From the NCBI RefSeq assembly GCF_010894405.1, contig NZ_JAAIYA010000009.1, forward strand, positions 124,001-188,000: 64,000 bases of DNA, given 5' to 3'. Numbering within the stretch: the stretch's first letter is position 1; each line of letters begins with the position of its first letter. Position numbers and translations under genes: made by a program. The DNA comes from Pyxidicoccus caerfyrddinensis. GTDB lineage: Bacteria; Myxococcota; Myxococcia; Myxococcales; Myxococcaceae. Under the pieces are notes generated by a model. That model was not told the DNA's origin. It made no database searches and worked only from the letters and a program-made list of their open reading frames with translations. Positions 1 through 7,255 of the stretch are shown here, one piece after another.

Positions 1-1362
1 GGGCAGGGTGGAGGCGGTCTGGTGGAACCAACCGACGTTGGCGTCGACCAGGACCTTCTTGTCCATGAACGCACCGGCGTACTTCAGGCCGAGCGACGTG
101 GTGTTGTTGTTGCCCTCCGTCAGGCCGAAGTCGCCAGGACGCGACGTCAGGGCGCCCGGCAGCAGGCCCGTGCGCGGATCCAGCGTCAGCTTGCCCAGGC
201 CACCCGTCGAGGACGGGGTGCCGTTCAGGGCGAACGAGACGTTGTGGTCCTGGTTGATGAGGTACGTCAGCTTGCCCATGAACTGCACGGAGCGGGAGTC
301 AGCGTAGTACTGACGCTCCGAGCCGGGGATGAGATTGGCGACCGTGAAGCCGTTCTCGTCCGTCGCGTAGTCGTTCTTCGACGTGTCGATCGCCAGGGCG
401 TTGAGCGCGCGCGTGTGCTGGTAGCGCGTGAACGACGGCGCGAAGCCGGCGAAGAACCACAGCTTGTCCTTGAGGATGGGACCGCCGAGGGTGGCGCCGA
501 AGTCACCGAGGTTCTGCAGCTCGTTGAGCCCGGTGATGACCGTGCCTTCCTCGCGGACCAGCTTGCGGTCACCCTCGAGGGTGCCCGGGGTCCAGTTGGC
601 GAACACGGAGCCGTGGAACTCGTTGGAGCCCGAGCGGGTGACCGCGTTGATGACGCCGCCCGTGGAGCGACCGAACTCCGGCATGTAGCCGCCGGTGATG
701 ATGTTCACGTCCTGCACGAACTCGATGGACAGCGGGCTGGCGTTCACGCCGTAGGCCGGGTCGTTCGTGGACAGACCGTCCACCACGTACCCGTTCTCAG
801 GCGAGGTCGCGCCGTTGATCGACACGCCGTAGTTGTCCGTCTGGGCGCCAGGCGCCAGCTCGGCCAGGGACTCGAAGGAGCGAGCAGCGCCGCCCTTGCC
901 ACCCGGACGGGCCACCGCGATGCGCTTGATGAACTCCTGATCCACGTTGACGCCCGTGGTCGTGGAGCCCACGTCGATCGTCGGCGGGGTACCCGTGATC
1001 TCAACCACCTCACCGAGCGACTCGGGGAGCAGCTCCACGTTCACGCGGATGGTGCGGTTGAGGCGCAACTGGACATCGGCCCGGGCGTAGGGCCGGAACT
1101 GCTCCTTCTCGAACCGCAGGGTGTACACACCCGGCGGAAGCTGGGGAATACGGTAGTTGCCCTGTGCGTCAGAAACCACGGTCTGCTCACCCTGAAGGTT
1201 GGGCGAGGTCGCGGTAACAACGACGTCAGGAACAGGCTGCCGACTCTGAGCGTCGATGATCGTACCGATCATCGTGCTCGACTGCGCGAAAGCCGCCGAT
1301 CCGTAAAGCAGACCTGCGGCCAGGACAACTCCGGTTTCCCGGAGCACTCGGTTCAAGTGCAT
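1..1362 (-). CDS. oar: TonB-dependent receptor, Oar-like (5' part; continues past left edge)
   Basis: Encodes the first 454 residues of an outer-membrane TonB-dependent transporter; the C-terminal barrel lies outside the window. It starts MHLNRVLRETG with a signal peptide cleaved near residue 26 (AFA-QSS). A carboxypeptidase-regulatory-like (CarboxypepD_reg) domain follows at about 28-115, containing GNYRIPQLPPGVYTLRFEK. A plug domain follows at about 135-250 (DNYGVSINGATSPENGYVVDG, VINAVTRSGSNEFHG), then the first barrel strands. This order is that of Oar, a Myxococcus xanthus protein known from developmental work and linked to protease PopC export. The ATG has a GGAGG about 9 nt upstream. 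It is divergent from tonB-exbB-exbD-exbD, which could energise it. The Oar name rests on domain order and context; myxobacteria have several such receptors, so it may be a paralogue. Confidence 0.85.
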   Translation of the reverse strand, partial: MHLNRVLRETGVVLAAGLLYGSAAFAQSSTMIGTIIDAQSRQPVPDVVVTATSPNLQGEQTVVSDAQGNYRIPQLPPGVYTLRFEKEQFRPYARADVQLRLNRTIRVNVELLPESLGEVVEITGTPPTIDVGSTTTGVNVDQEFIKRIAVARPGGKGGAARSFESLAELAPGAQTDNYGVSINGATSPENGYVVDGLSTNDPAYGVNASPLSIEFVQDVNIITGGYMPEFGRSTGGVINAVTRSGSNEFHGSVFANWTPGTLEGDRKLVREEGTVITGLNELQNLGDFGATLGGPILKDKLWFFAGFAPSFTRYQHTRALNALAIDTSKNDYATDENGFTVANLIPGSERQYYADSRSVQFMGKLTYLINQDHNVSFALNGTPSSTGGLGKLTLDPRTGLLPGALTSRPGDFGLTEGNNNTTSLGLKYAGAFMDKKVLVDANVGWFHQTASTLP

Positions 1363-1405
1363 ACCATACCCCTCCAAGGTGGGCTGCAACCGAAAATGAC
1401 TCGGG

Positions 1406-1433
1406 AAAATATCCGAGGTCGGGCAGTTGTCAA
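1406..1433 (-). promoter_or_regulatory. Candidate sigma-70-type promoter of the oar-like gene
   Basis: Read on the minus strand, TTGACA (1433-1428) and TATTTT (1411-1406) are separated by 16 bp and lie 44 bp before the receptor ATG. This is an unusually AT-rich patch for this genome. The -35 matches consensus exactly. No start-site data are available. Confidence 0.5.
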
Positions 1434-1502
1434 TAGACCGTTGCTTTTTGGTGACCAGTGGGGCAATTGCGCGATCAGGTCGGAAGCACTCGACACGCCT
1501 GC

Positions 1503-1530
1503 TTGAACCCGGAACCGGTTTCTGTATGGT
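1503..1530 (+). promoter_or_regulatory. Candidate promoter of the tonB operon
   Basis: TTGAAC (1503-1508) and TATGGT (1525-1530) are spaced by 16 bp and lie about 60 bp before the tonB ATG. Just downstream, 1532-1540 and 1551-1559 can form an imperfect 9-bp stem in the leader. The boxes are moderate matches only. Confidence 0.35.
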
Positions 1531-1589
1531 GACGCGCCCTTTCACCCGGCAGGGCGTGTCGGTGTCCACTGGTTAGAGGAGTCTAGTTC

Positions 1590-2333
1590 ATGTTCGATTC
1601 AGTCCTTGACCGTGGTCAGGGGCCCAAGCCGAAGTTCGGCGTCGGGGCCACCATCTCGGTCATCCTCCATGTGGGGCTCTTCGGCCTCGCGCTCTGGCTG
1701 TCGACGCGGCCGCCGCCCGTCGAGGAGAAGGAGATCGAGGTCACGCTGAAGGCCACCATGGCCCCTCCGCCTCCGCCTCCGCCTCCGCCTCCTCCTGCCT
1801 CTTCCTCCAAGCCGAAGACGCAGCAGAAGAAGCCCAAGAAGCCGGACCAGATCGTCCAGCCGAAGGAGGTCCCGAAGGAGGTTCCCCCGGAGGTCGAGCC
1901 GACCGAGGAGCCCCAGGAAGAGGCCACCGAGGAGGAGGTCGAGGGCGGGGTTGAAGGAGGCGTCGCCGGTGGTGTGGTGGGCGGCGTGGTGGGTGGTGTG
2001 ATTGGTGGTGTGGTGGGCGGTCAGCTGGGCGGTACGGGCACGGACGTGCTCCCCTTCGGCGCGGGCATGACGCGCCCGGAGAAGATCTCCGGTCCGCAGC
2101 CGGAGTATACGCGCGAGGCGCTGGAGGCCCGGGTTGCGGGCACCATGATCGTCAAGTGCGTCGTCACCGTGGAAGGTCGTGTGGAGCGCTGCCGGATCAT
2201 CAAGCCCCTGCCCCACATGGACAAGGCCGTCATGGACGCCCTGACTTCGTCACGTTACAAGCCGGTCACCTTCCAGGGCCGTCCGGTCCAGGTGGACTAC
2301 ACCTTCACACTGAACTTCAAGCTGCCGCGCTGA
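1590..2333 (+). CDS. tonB: Energy transducer TonB
   Basis: A 247-residue periplasm-spanning protein that passes proton-motive energy from ExbB/ExbD to outer-membrane receptors. It has a short cytoplasmic head, one membrane helix at about residues 20-39 (ISVILHVGLFGLALWL) and a run of about eleven prolines near 57-67. A Lys/Pro then Glu/Pro-rich stalk follows, then an unusual Gly-Val block (EGGVAGGVVGGVVGGVIGG) near 115-150. The C-terminal TonB domain is at about 160-247 (ARVAGTMIVKCVVTVEGRV ... VDYTFTLNFKL). GAGGAG sits 8 nt before the ATG. It is first in an operon with exbB and two exbD genes and divergent from an Oar-like receptor. The Gly-Val block may act as a flexible spacer (inference). 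Confidence 0.92.
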   Translation: MFDSVLDRGQGPKPKFGVGATISVILHVGLFGLALWLSTRPPPVEEKEIEVTLKATMAPPPPPPPPPPPASSSKPKTQQKKPKKPDQIVQPKEVPKEVPPEVEPTEEPQEEATEEEVEGGVEGGVAGGVVGGVVGGVIGGVVGGQLGGTGTDVLPFGAGMTRPEKISGPQPEYTREALEARVAGTMIVKCVVTVEGRVERCRIIKPLPHMDKAVMDALTSSRYKPVTFQGRPVQVDYTFTLNFKLPR

Positions 2334-2401
2334 TCCAGGCACGCCGAACCGAAGCACCGCAGACTACCCCGCGCTCGTGAGGAGGAGCGCTCAAACCCAC
2401 C

Positions 2402-3085
2402 ATGCAATTCACTCTCGCAGATATCTGGGCGCACACGGGCCTCTTTGCTCGTTGCATCATCTTTACCCTGGCCATCATGTCGGTGGCGTCGCTGGTCGTG
2501 ATGGCGGAGCGGATGCTCGTCTTCCGCAAGACCCGCGCCGACAGCCGCAACTTCGCCGCGAAGATGGGGGCCATCCTGGCCAAGGGCGACCTGAGCACGG
2601 CCGCCAACACCAACCTGGGCAAGGACGTGGGCCACCTCGGACGGGTGATCAACTCCGGCCTGACGGCGTACCGCATCAGCCCCAACAACAAGGACGTGGC
2701 GGTGGAGTCGGTGGCGCGCGCGCTCGAGCGTCAGGCGCAGCGTGAGGTGCAGAGCATGAAGCGCGGCCTCGGCCTGCTGGCGACGGTCGGCTCCACGGCG
2801 CCGTTCGTGGGTCTGCTCGGCACGACGATGGGTATCGTCAACGCGTTCCAGCTGATGGCGGCCGCCGGCTCCGGCGGTCTGGGCACCATCTCGGCCGGTA
2901 TCGCCGAGGCGCTCATCACCACGGCGTTCGGCCTGCTGGTGGCCATCCCCGCGGTGATGGCCTACAACTTCCTCCAGGGTTGGGTGGACGCGCGCTCGGT
3001 GGACATCTCCGAGTCGTCCAACGAGTTCCTGGACGTGGTGGCCCGCCATCTGGGCGGCGGCGCGCACTCCTCGCACGCGGCCTGA
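2402..3085 (+). CDS. exbB: MotA/TolQ/ExbB proton channel family protein
   Basis: A 227-residue inner-membrane protein forming the pentameric core of the Ton motor. It shows the family pattern of three helices: about 15-35 (CIIFTLAIMSVASLVVMAE), about 125-150 after a cytoplasmic loop, and about 165-190 (AEALITTAFGLLVAIPAVM). The signatures LGLLATVGSTAPFVGLLGT and FQLMAAAGSGGLGTISAGI are typical of ExbB/TolQ. The ATG lies about 14 nt after a GAGGAGGAG stretch. It follows tonB by 68 bp and precedes two exbD genes, which favours ExbB over TolQ or MotA. Confidence 0.92.
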   Translation: MQFTLADIWAHTGLFARCIIFTLAIMSVASLVVMAERMLVFRKTRADSRNFAAKMGAILAKGDLSTAANTNLGKDVGHLGRVINSGLTAYRISPNNKDVAVESVARALERQAQREVQSMKRGLGLLATVGSTAPFVGLLGTTMGIVNAFQLMAAAGSGGLGTISAGIAEALITTAFGLLVAIPAVMAYNFLQGWVDARSVDISESSNEFLDVVARHLGGGAHSSHAA

Positions 3086-3215
3086 GCATTCACCGGCGAG
3101 CCCCGGGGACGACCCGAGGCCCGCCCTTCATCTGACCAGGCTCCACCTCCCAGCAAGGAGGTTGGGGCACCCCAGGTGAGGGCGGGCGCCTCCATCCAGG
3201 AAGCAAGGTACACGC

Positions 3216-3629
3216 ATGGGAATGTCAGCAGGCCCCAAGGGGGGCATCAAGAGCGACATCAACGTCACGCCCCTGGTGGACGTGGTGCTGGTGCTCCTCA
3301 TCATCTTCATGGTCGTCACCCCCATGCTCCAGCGCGGCAAGTCCGTGGAGCTGCCGAAGGCCACCGAAATCGAGAAGGAGGGGGGCAAAGACGCAGACCC
3401 CATCGTCCTCTCCATCACCCCGGACAAGAAGGTGTTCGTGGAGAATGATCAGGTGGATGATCAGGCACTCCAGGCGAAGCTGTCGGAGGAGCTGGCGAAG
3501 GACCCGGGCAAGAAGATCCTGCTCAAGGGTGACAACACGCTGAACGTCGGCGACGTGCGCAAGGTGCTGGACGTGGCCCGCAAGTCCAAGGCGAAGCAGA
3601 TCGCGCTCGGCGTAGAGGAGAAGAAGTAA
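3216..3629 (+). CDS. exbD: Biopolymer transporter ExbD (copy 1)
   Basis: A 137-residue single-span membrane protein of the ExbD/TolR family, which pairs with ExbB to conduct protons. The N-terminal helix (residues 20-43) carries the hallmark DINVTPLVDVVLVLLIIFM, including the membrane aspartate needed for proton transfer in ExbD. A periplasmic domain of about 90 residues follows. It has AAGG about 8 nt before the ATG. Its TAA stop overlaps the ATG of the next exbD by one base, so the two are probably translationally coupled. Confidence 0.92.
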   Translation: MGMSAGPKGGIKSDINVTPLVDVVLVLLIIFMVVTPMLQRGKSVELPKATEIEKEGGKDADPIVLSITPDKKVFVENDQVDDQALQAKLSEELAKDPGKKILLKGDNTLNVGDVRKVLDVARKSKAKQIALGVEEKK

Positions 3630-4135
3630 TGTCCGGACGCAAGCAGCGGCAGTGGGTGAAGCCCGCCACCCCGCCGAACTCGGAAATCAACGTCACGCCG
3701 CTCGTCGACGTGGTGCTCGTGCTCCTCATCATCTTCATGGTGGTGACGCCGCTCCTGGAGAAGGACATCCTGGTGCGCGTGCCCGACACGGAGGTGGAGG
3801 AGGAACCGCAGCCTCCGGATCCGAACGACCAGCAGCTGGTCGTCCAGCTGGACAAGGATGGCGGCTACTCCATCAACACGGAGAAGATCCAGCCGGCGGA
3901 CTACGTCAGCCGCATCAAGCGCATGCTGGCGGCCAAGAAGCCGGACGAGAAGATCGTCTTCTTCATGGCGGACGACGCCACCAACTACGGGCGCCTCATC
4001 GTAGCGCTGGATGGTGCGAAGGCCGCCGGAGCGAAGGTGCTCGCCATGGCCACCGAGCTGCCGCAGAACGCCGTCATCCAGGGCACCGAGGTCGACACCG
4101 GCGCCACGCCGCCTGCCCCCGCGCCCGCTCCCTGA
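3629..4135 (+). CDS. exbD: Biopolymer transporter ExbD (copy 2)
   Basis: A 168-residue second ExbD/TolR protein. The helix at about 20-42 repeats the copy-1 motif (EINVTPLVDVVLVLLIIFM) with the proton-carrying aspartate. The periplasmic domain is more acidic and differs clearly from copy 1, and there is a short Pro/Ala tail (TPPAPAPAP). Start and stop codons of the pair overlap (TAATG). Two different ExbD subunits with one ExbB suggests a mixed ExbD1/ExbD2 motor, or a second ExbD specialised for one receptor. Confidence 0.92.
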   Translation: MSGRKQRQWVKPATPPNSEINVTPLVDVVLVLLIIFMVVTPLLEKDILVRVPDTEVEEEPQPPDPNDQQLVVQLDKDGGYSINTEKIQPADYVSRIKRMLAAKKPDEKIVFFMADDATNYGRLIVALDGAKAAGAKVLAMATELPQNAVIQGTEVDTGATPPAPAPAP

Positions 4136-4185
4136 GAGCCTCCTCCCTGTAGCCTACGCTCCGGGTTGGGGTCGCGGTTCACTTC

Positions 4186-4233
4186 GAGAAGCTCGTCGGC
4201 TAGAGTCCACGACTCATGGCCGACGAGCTTCTC
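4186..4233. promoter_or_regulatory. 15-bp perfect inverted repeat enclosing the DUF2378 start codon
   Basis: GAGAAGCTCGTCGGC (4186-4200) is the exact reverse complement of 4219-4233, which lies just inside the coding region. The 18-nt interval holds a second nested repeat, GAGTC-CAC-GACTC (4203-4215), and then the ATG (4216-4218). In mRNA this would be a 15-bp stem with the start codon in an internal loop and a 5-bp apical stem. It lies 50 nt after the exbD copy 2 stop. There is no U-tract, so a translation-control structure or operator is as likely as a terminator. Confidence 0.6.
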
Positions 4234-4839
4234 ATCTTTGAGCAGACCATCGAAGCTCTGTTCCTGCGCGCGCTGAGCGGGCGGCTGACGCCCGAGTGCA
4301 AGGCGCGGCTGCGCCAGGCCGGCCTGGACGTGGACCAGAAGCTCCGGCCGGCCTACCCCTTCGACTCCTGGATGAGCTTCCTGCGCATCACCGCGGAGGA
4401 GCTCTTCCCCGGTGAGCCGCTGGAGCAGGGCACCTGGAAGCTGGGCGAGGCCTATATCGAAGGCTTCCGGGAGACGATGCTGGGGCGCGCCGTGCTGTCA
4501 CTGCTGCGCGTGCTGGGCCCCCGGCGGGCGCTGATGCGCGCCACGCAGAACTTCCGCGCCGGCAACAACTACACGGAGTCCAAGCTGAAGGAGCTGGGGC
4601 CCGCGCAGTTCGAGCTGTGGATGAACGAGGTGGGCCCCTACCCCTCCTTCACCGCGGGCATCATCCACGCGGGGCTGCGGGTGGCCGGCGCGCAGGCCAT
4701 CTTCATCGAGACGTCCGGCTACGACGGCCACGCCTGCACCTACCGCATCAACTGGAGCGAGGCCTCGGTCTCCTCGGGCGTGGCGGGCAGCGGGGACTCC
4801 AAGGCGGCCAAGAGGTCCGGGTCCATCATCTCCCTGTAG
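4216..4839 (+). CDS. DUF2378 family protein (Myxococcales-type)
   Basis: A 207-residue soluble protein without signal peptide or membrane helix. It matches my recollection of DUF2378 (TIGR02265), a family found mainly in Myxococcales and present in many copies per genome, function unknown. Typical features are the start MADELLIFEQTIEALFLRAL, the block YPFDSWMSFLRITAEELFPG at about 50-70, and the C-terminal AGLRVAGAQ...YDGHACTYRINW. No Shine-Dalgarno is visible; instead the ATG lies inside a strong inverted repeat. It could be read through from exbD copy 2 (80-bp gap). Its last 100 bp overlap the 3' end of the convergent membrane-protein gene. Confidence 0.85.
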   Translation: MADELLIFEQTIEALFLRALSGRLTPECKARLRQAGLDVDQKLRPAYPFDSWMSFLRITAEELFPGEPLEQGTWKLGEAYIEGFRETMLGRAVLSLLRVLGPRRALMRATQNFRAGNNYTESKLKELGPAQFELWMNEVGPYPSFTAGIIHAGLRVAGAQAIFIETSGYDGHACTYRINWSEASVSSGVAGSGDSKAAKRSGSIISL

Positions 4840-5399
4840 ATGAACTCGGCGATGAGGCCCGTCACCATCCAGACGGGCAGGATGTAGAGCGACGTCATCT
4901 CCCCGAGAATGGCGCCCGCGTCCCCGTAGTACCAGATGCGGTAGCCGGTGAGCCGCTCCAGCACCAGGCCGGTGAAGCCCTCGAAGAGCAGGATGACGAT
5001 GCCGTAGATGGCGGCGCGCAGGCCGGTGTGCTGGTACAGCATCCACCGGTACAGCGGCTCGATGAAGCAGAAGCACGCCACGCCGTAGATGAGGAACATC
5101 CACAGCGAGCACTGGCCGTACGCGGTGACGACGGGGGTGTCCCAGATGGCGTTGAGCCCGAGCCGATCATCCACGCGCCACTGGAACCGGAAGAACGCCT
5201 CCAGCACGGGCACGTGCCGGGCAATGCGCACCAGGTTGTAGAAGAAGATTTCGGAGCTGAGACCCATCATCCCGTAGAGACAGAAGCGGAACACCCCGAA
5301 GGCCAGCTTCATGCGCTGGCCGCGCTTCATGTCCGCTCGGCGGATGCGGACCGGACGGCGTTGACGAGTCTCGGTATCCACTGTGGCCTCTGCCCCCAT
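4740..5399 (-). CDS. Integral membrane protein, ABC_trans_CmpB-like (PF06541-like)
   Basis: A 219-residue protein with about five predicted helices. The basic N-terminus (QRRPVRIRRADMKRGQRM) is followed by hydrophobic blocks including CLYGMMGLSSEIFFYN, CSLWMFLIYGVACFCFIEP, AAIYGIVILLFEGFTGLVLE and MTSLYILPVWMVTGLIAEFI. The pattern resembles PF06541, a membrane family of unknown role. I chose the ATG at 5399, with GGGGAA about 5 nt upstream, over a GTG at 5411. The last 100 bp run antisense over the end of the DUF2378 gene. Function unknown. Confidence 0.75.
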   Translation of the reverse strand: MGAEATVDTETRQRRPVRIRRADMKRGQRMKLAFGVFRFCLYGMMGLSSEIFFYNLVRIARHVPVLEAFFRFQWRVDDRLGLNAIWDTPVVTAYGQCSLWMFLIYGVACFCFIEPLYRWMLYQHTGLRAAIYGIVILLFEGFTGLVLERLTGYRIWYYGDAGAILGEMTSLYILPVWMVTGLIAEFIYREMMDPDLLAALESPLPATPEETEASLQLMR

Positions 5400-5488
5400 T
5401 GCGTTCCCCACGTCCGGGGCAAGGTACCGGACTCATCCGGTTCTGACCAGACCCCGCTGCATTAATCCGGTCCCCCTGGAATTGACGT

Positions 5489-5523
5489 TCCCGGTGCCGG
5501 GACGGGCATCCACCGCGGTGGAT
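5489..5523. promoter_or_regulatory. Paired dyads upstream of comM
   Basis: TCCCGG-TG-CCGGGA (5489-5502) is followed after 5 bp by a perfect 16-bp palindrome, ATCCACCGCGGTGGAT (5508-5523). Both sit in the 208-bp divergent region between the membrane-protein gene and comM, about 85-120 bp before the comM ATG. The position suits an operator, but in DNA this GC-rich one such palindrome per window can occur by chance. Confidence 0.3.
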
Positions 5524-5607
5524 TGGGTGGTGGGGCCCTCCGCCTCGGGTAGGTGCCGGTATGCGCATTGCTGAGAGGGAGGCGGTGGCTTCGGGGAAGG
5601 ACGGGAC

Positions 5608-7233
5608 ATGCTGGCGCGGGTGCGGTCGGGGGCGTTGCTGGGTATCGACGCGGTGGTGGTGGAGTGCGAGGTCGACATGGCGCTCGGCCTCCCCTACTTC
5701 AACGTCGTGGGGCAGGCGGAAGGGGCGGTGCGGGAGTCGAAGGTGCGCGTCATCTCCGCGCTGAAGAACACGGGCTTCGAGCTGCCCCAGAAGCGCGTCA
5801 CCGTGAATCTGGCTCCCGCCGACCTGAAGAAGGAGGGAGCAGCCTTCGAGCTGCCCATTGCCCTGGGCGTGCTGGTGGCGGCGAAGCAACTGGAGGAGGC
5901 CTCCGTGGCGCGCCTGCTCTTTGGCGGGGAGCTGTCGCTGGACGGCGCGCTCCGGCCCATCAAGGGCGCGTTGCCGCTGGCCGTGGCGGCGCGCAACCAC
6001 GGCTTCGAGGGCGTCATGCTGCCGGCGGCCAACGCGCCCGAGGCGGCGCTGGTGGAGGGACTGCGCGTCCTCCCGGTGACGCACCTGCGCGAGGCGGTGG
6101 ACCACCTGACGGGGGCAAGGCCGGTGACACCCTACGTCCGGGAGGAGGCCCCCGACGTGCCCGGACGGGACGGGACGGGGCCGGACATGGCGGACGTGCG
6201 AGGCCAGCCGGAGCTGAAGCTGGCCCTGGAGATGGCGGCCGCCGGAGGCCACAACCTGCTGCTCAGCGGACCGCCCGGCTCCGGGAAGACCATGCTGGCG
6301 CGGCGGCTGCCCGGCATCCTCCCGGAGATGACCTTCCCCGAGGCGCTGGAGGTGACGAAGGTCTACTCGGTGCTGGGCCTGCTGGCGGAGGGGCACGCGC
6401 TGATGCGCGAGCGGCCCTTCCGGGCGCCGCACCACACCCTCTCGGACGCGGGGCTGGTGGGCGGTGGCGCGGCGGCGCGGCCCGGTGAGCTGTCCCTGGC
6501 GCATAACGGGGTGCTCTTCCTCGACGAGCTGCCGGAGTTCCGGAAGAACGTGCTCGAAGTGCTCCGCCAGCCGCTGGAGGAAGGCGTCATCCACCTGGCG
6601 CGGGCCAACCAGCACATCACCTACCCGTGCCGGGTGATGCTGGTGGCGGCGATGAACCCGTGTCCCTGCGGCTACTACGGCGTCGCCGGGCGCGTCTGTA
6701 CCTGCGCGGACTACCGCCGCTTCGAATACAACACCCGGGTGAGTGGTCCCCTCCTGGACCGCATCGACATGACCCTGCAGACGCGGCCGGTGGAGTACCA
6801 GCACCTGGCCCCCGCGGAGGCGAGGGAGCCGACGAGCCGCTACTACCGCGAGCGGGTCCAGGCCGCGCGCGAGCGCCAGCGGGACCGCTACCGCGATGAG
6901 CCGGGCGTGCACTGCAACGCGCAACTGCCGCCCCACCTGCTGCGCCGCCACTGCGTCATGAGCCGGCGCGCCGAGGTGATGCTGGAGCGGGCGGTGCGCA
7001 AATACGGACTGTCCGCGCGTGCCCATGACCGCATCCTCAAGGTCGCCCTCACCCGCACGGACCTCGAAGGGCATGCACGCATCGAGGAGGTGGACATCCA
7101 GCTCGCCATCGACTTCCGGATGCTGGACCGGGTGAACCATCCGCACGCCAGTACACAGGGGCCCCGCGCTTCCCAGGCGGAGCCCACCTTCCGTCCGGCC
7201 GGTGCGTCCGGGCCGGCGAGTCCCCGGGAGTGA
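5608..7233 (+). CDS. comM: YifB/ComM family Mg-chelatase-like AAA+ ATPase
   Basis: A 541-residue cytoplasmic ATPase. ComM is a hexameric branch-migration helicase that helps integrate DNA taken up in transformation. An N-terminal ChlI-like domain spans about 20-140 (GLPYFNVVGQAEGAVRESKVR, VNLAPADLKKEGAAFELPIA). The AAA+ core has Walker A LLLSGPPGSGKT near 215-226 and Walker B GVLFLDELPEF near 305. The C-terminal domain carries NPCPCGYYG and the C-x-C pair of the family, and SARAHDRILKVALTRTDL. Length is slightly above the usual 500 because of a short Pro/Ser tail. GGACGGGAC precedes the ATG. It stands alone between divergent and convergent genes. Confidence 0.93.
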   Translation: MLARVRSGALLGIDAVVVECEVDMALGLPYFNVVGQAEGAVRESKVRVISALKNTGFELPQKRVTVNLAPADLKKEGAAFELPIALGVLVAAKQLEEASVARLLFGGELSLDGALRPIKGALPLAVAARNHGFEGVMLPAANAPEAALVEGLRVLPVTHLREAVDHLTGARPVTPYVREEAPDVPGRDGTGPDMADVRGQPELKLALEMAAAGGHNLLLSGPPGSGKTMLARRLPGILPEMTFPEALEVTKVYSVLGLLAEGHALMRERPFRAPHHTLSDAGLVGGGAAARPGELSLAHNGVLFLDELPEFRKNVLEVLRQPLEEGVIHLARANQHITYPCRVMLVAAMNPCPCGYYGVAGRVCTCADYRRFEYNTRVSGPLLDRIDMTLQTRPVEYQHLAPAEAREPTSRYYRERVQAARERQRDRYRDEPGVHCNAQLPPHLLRRHCVMSRRAEVMLERAVRKYGLSARAHDRILKVALTRTDLEGHARIEEVDIQLAIDFRMLDRVNHPHASTQGPRASQAEPTFRPAGASGPASPRE

Positions 7234-7255
7234 CGCTGGGGACTCCGCCGGGGCG

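Noticed and set aside
22-1506. 494-codon plus-strand frame over the receptor gene
   Set aside because: Arg/Val/Gly-rich shadow of the Oar-like gene, which has signal peptide, domains and a ribosome site.
5167-7146. Long open frame antisense to comM
   Set aside because: His/Arg/Gln-rich shadow; comM carries all family motifs.
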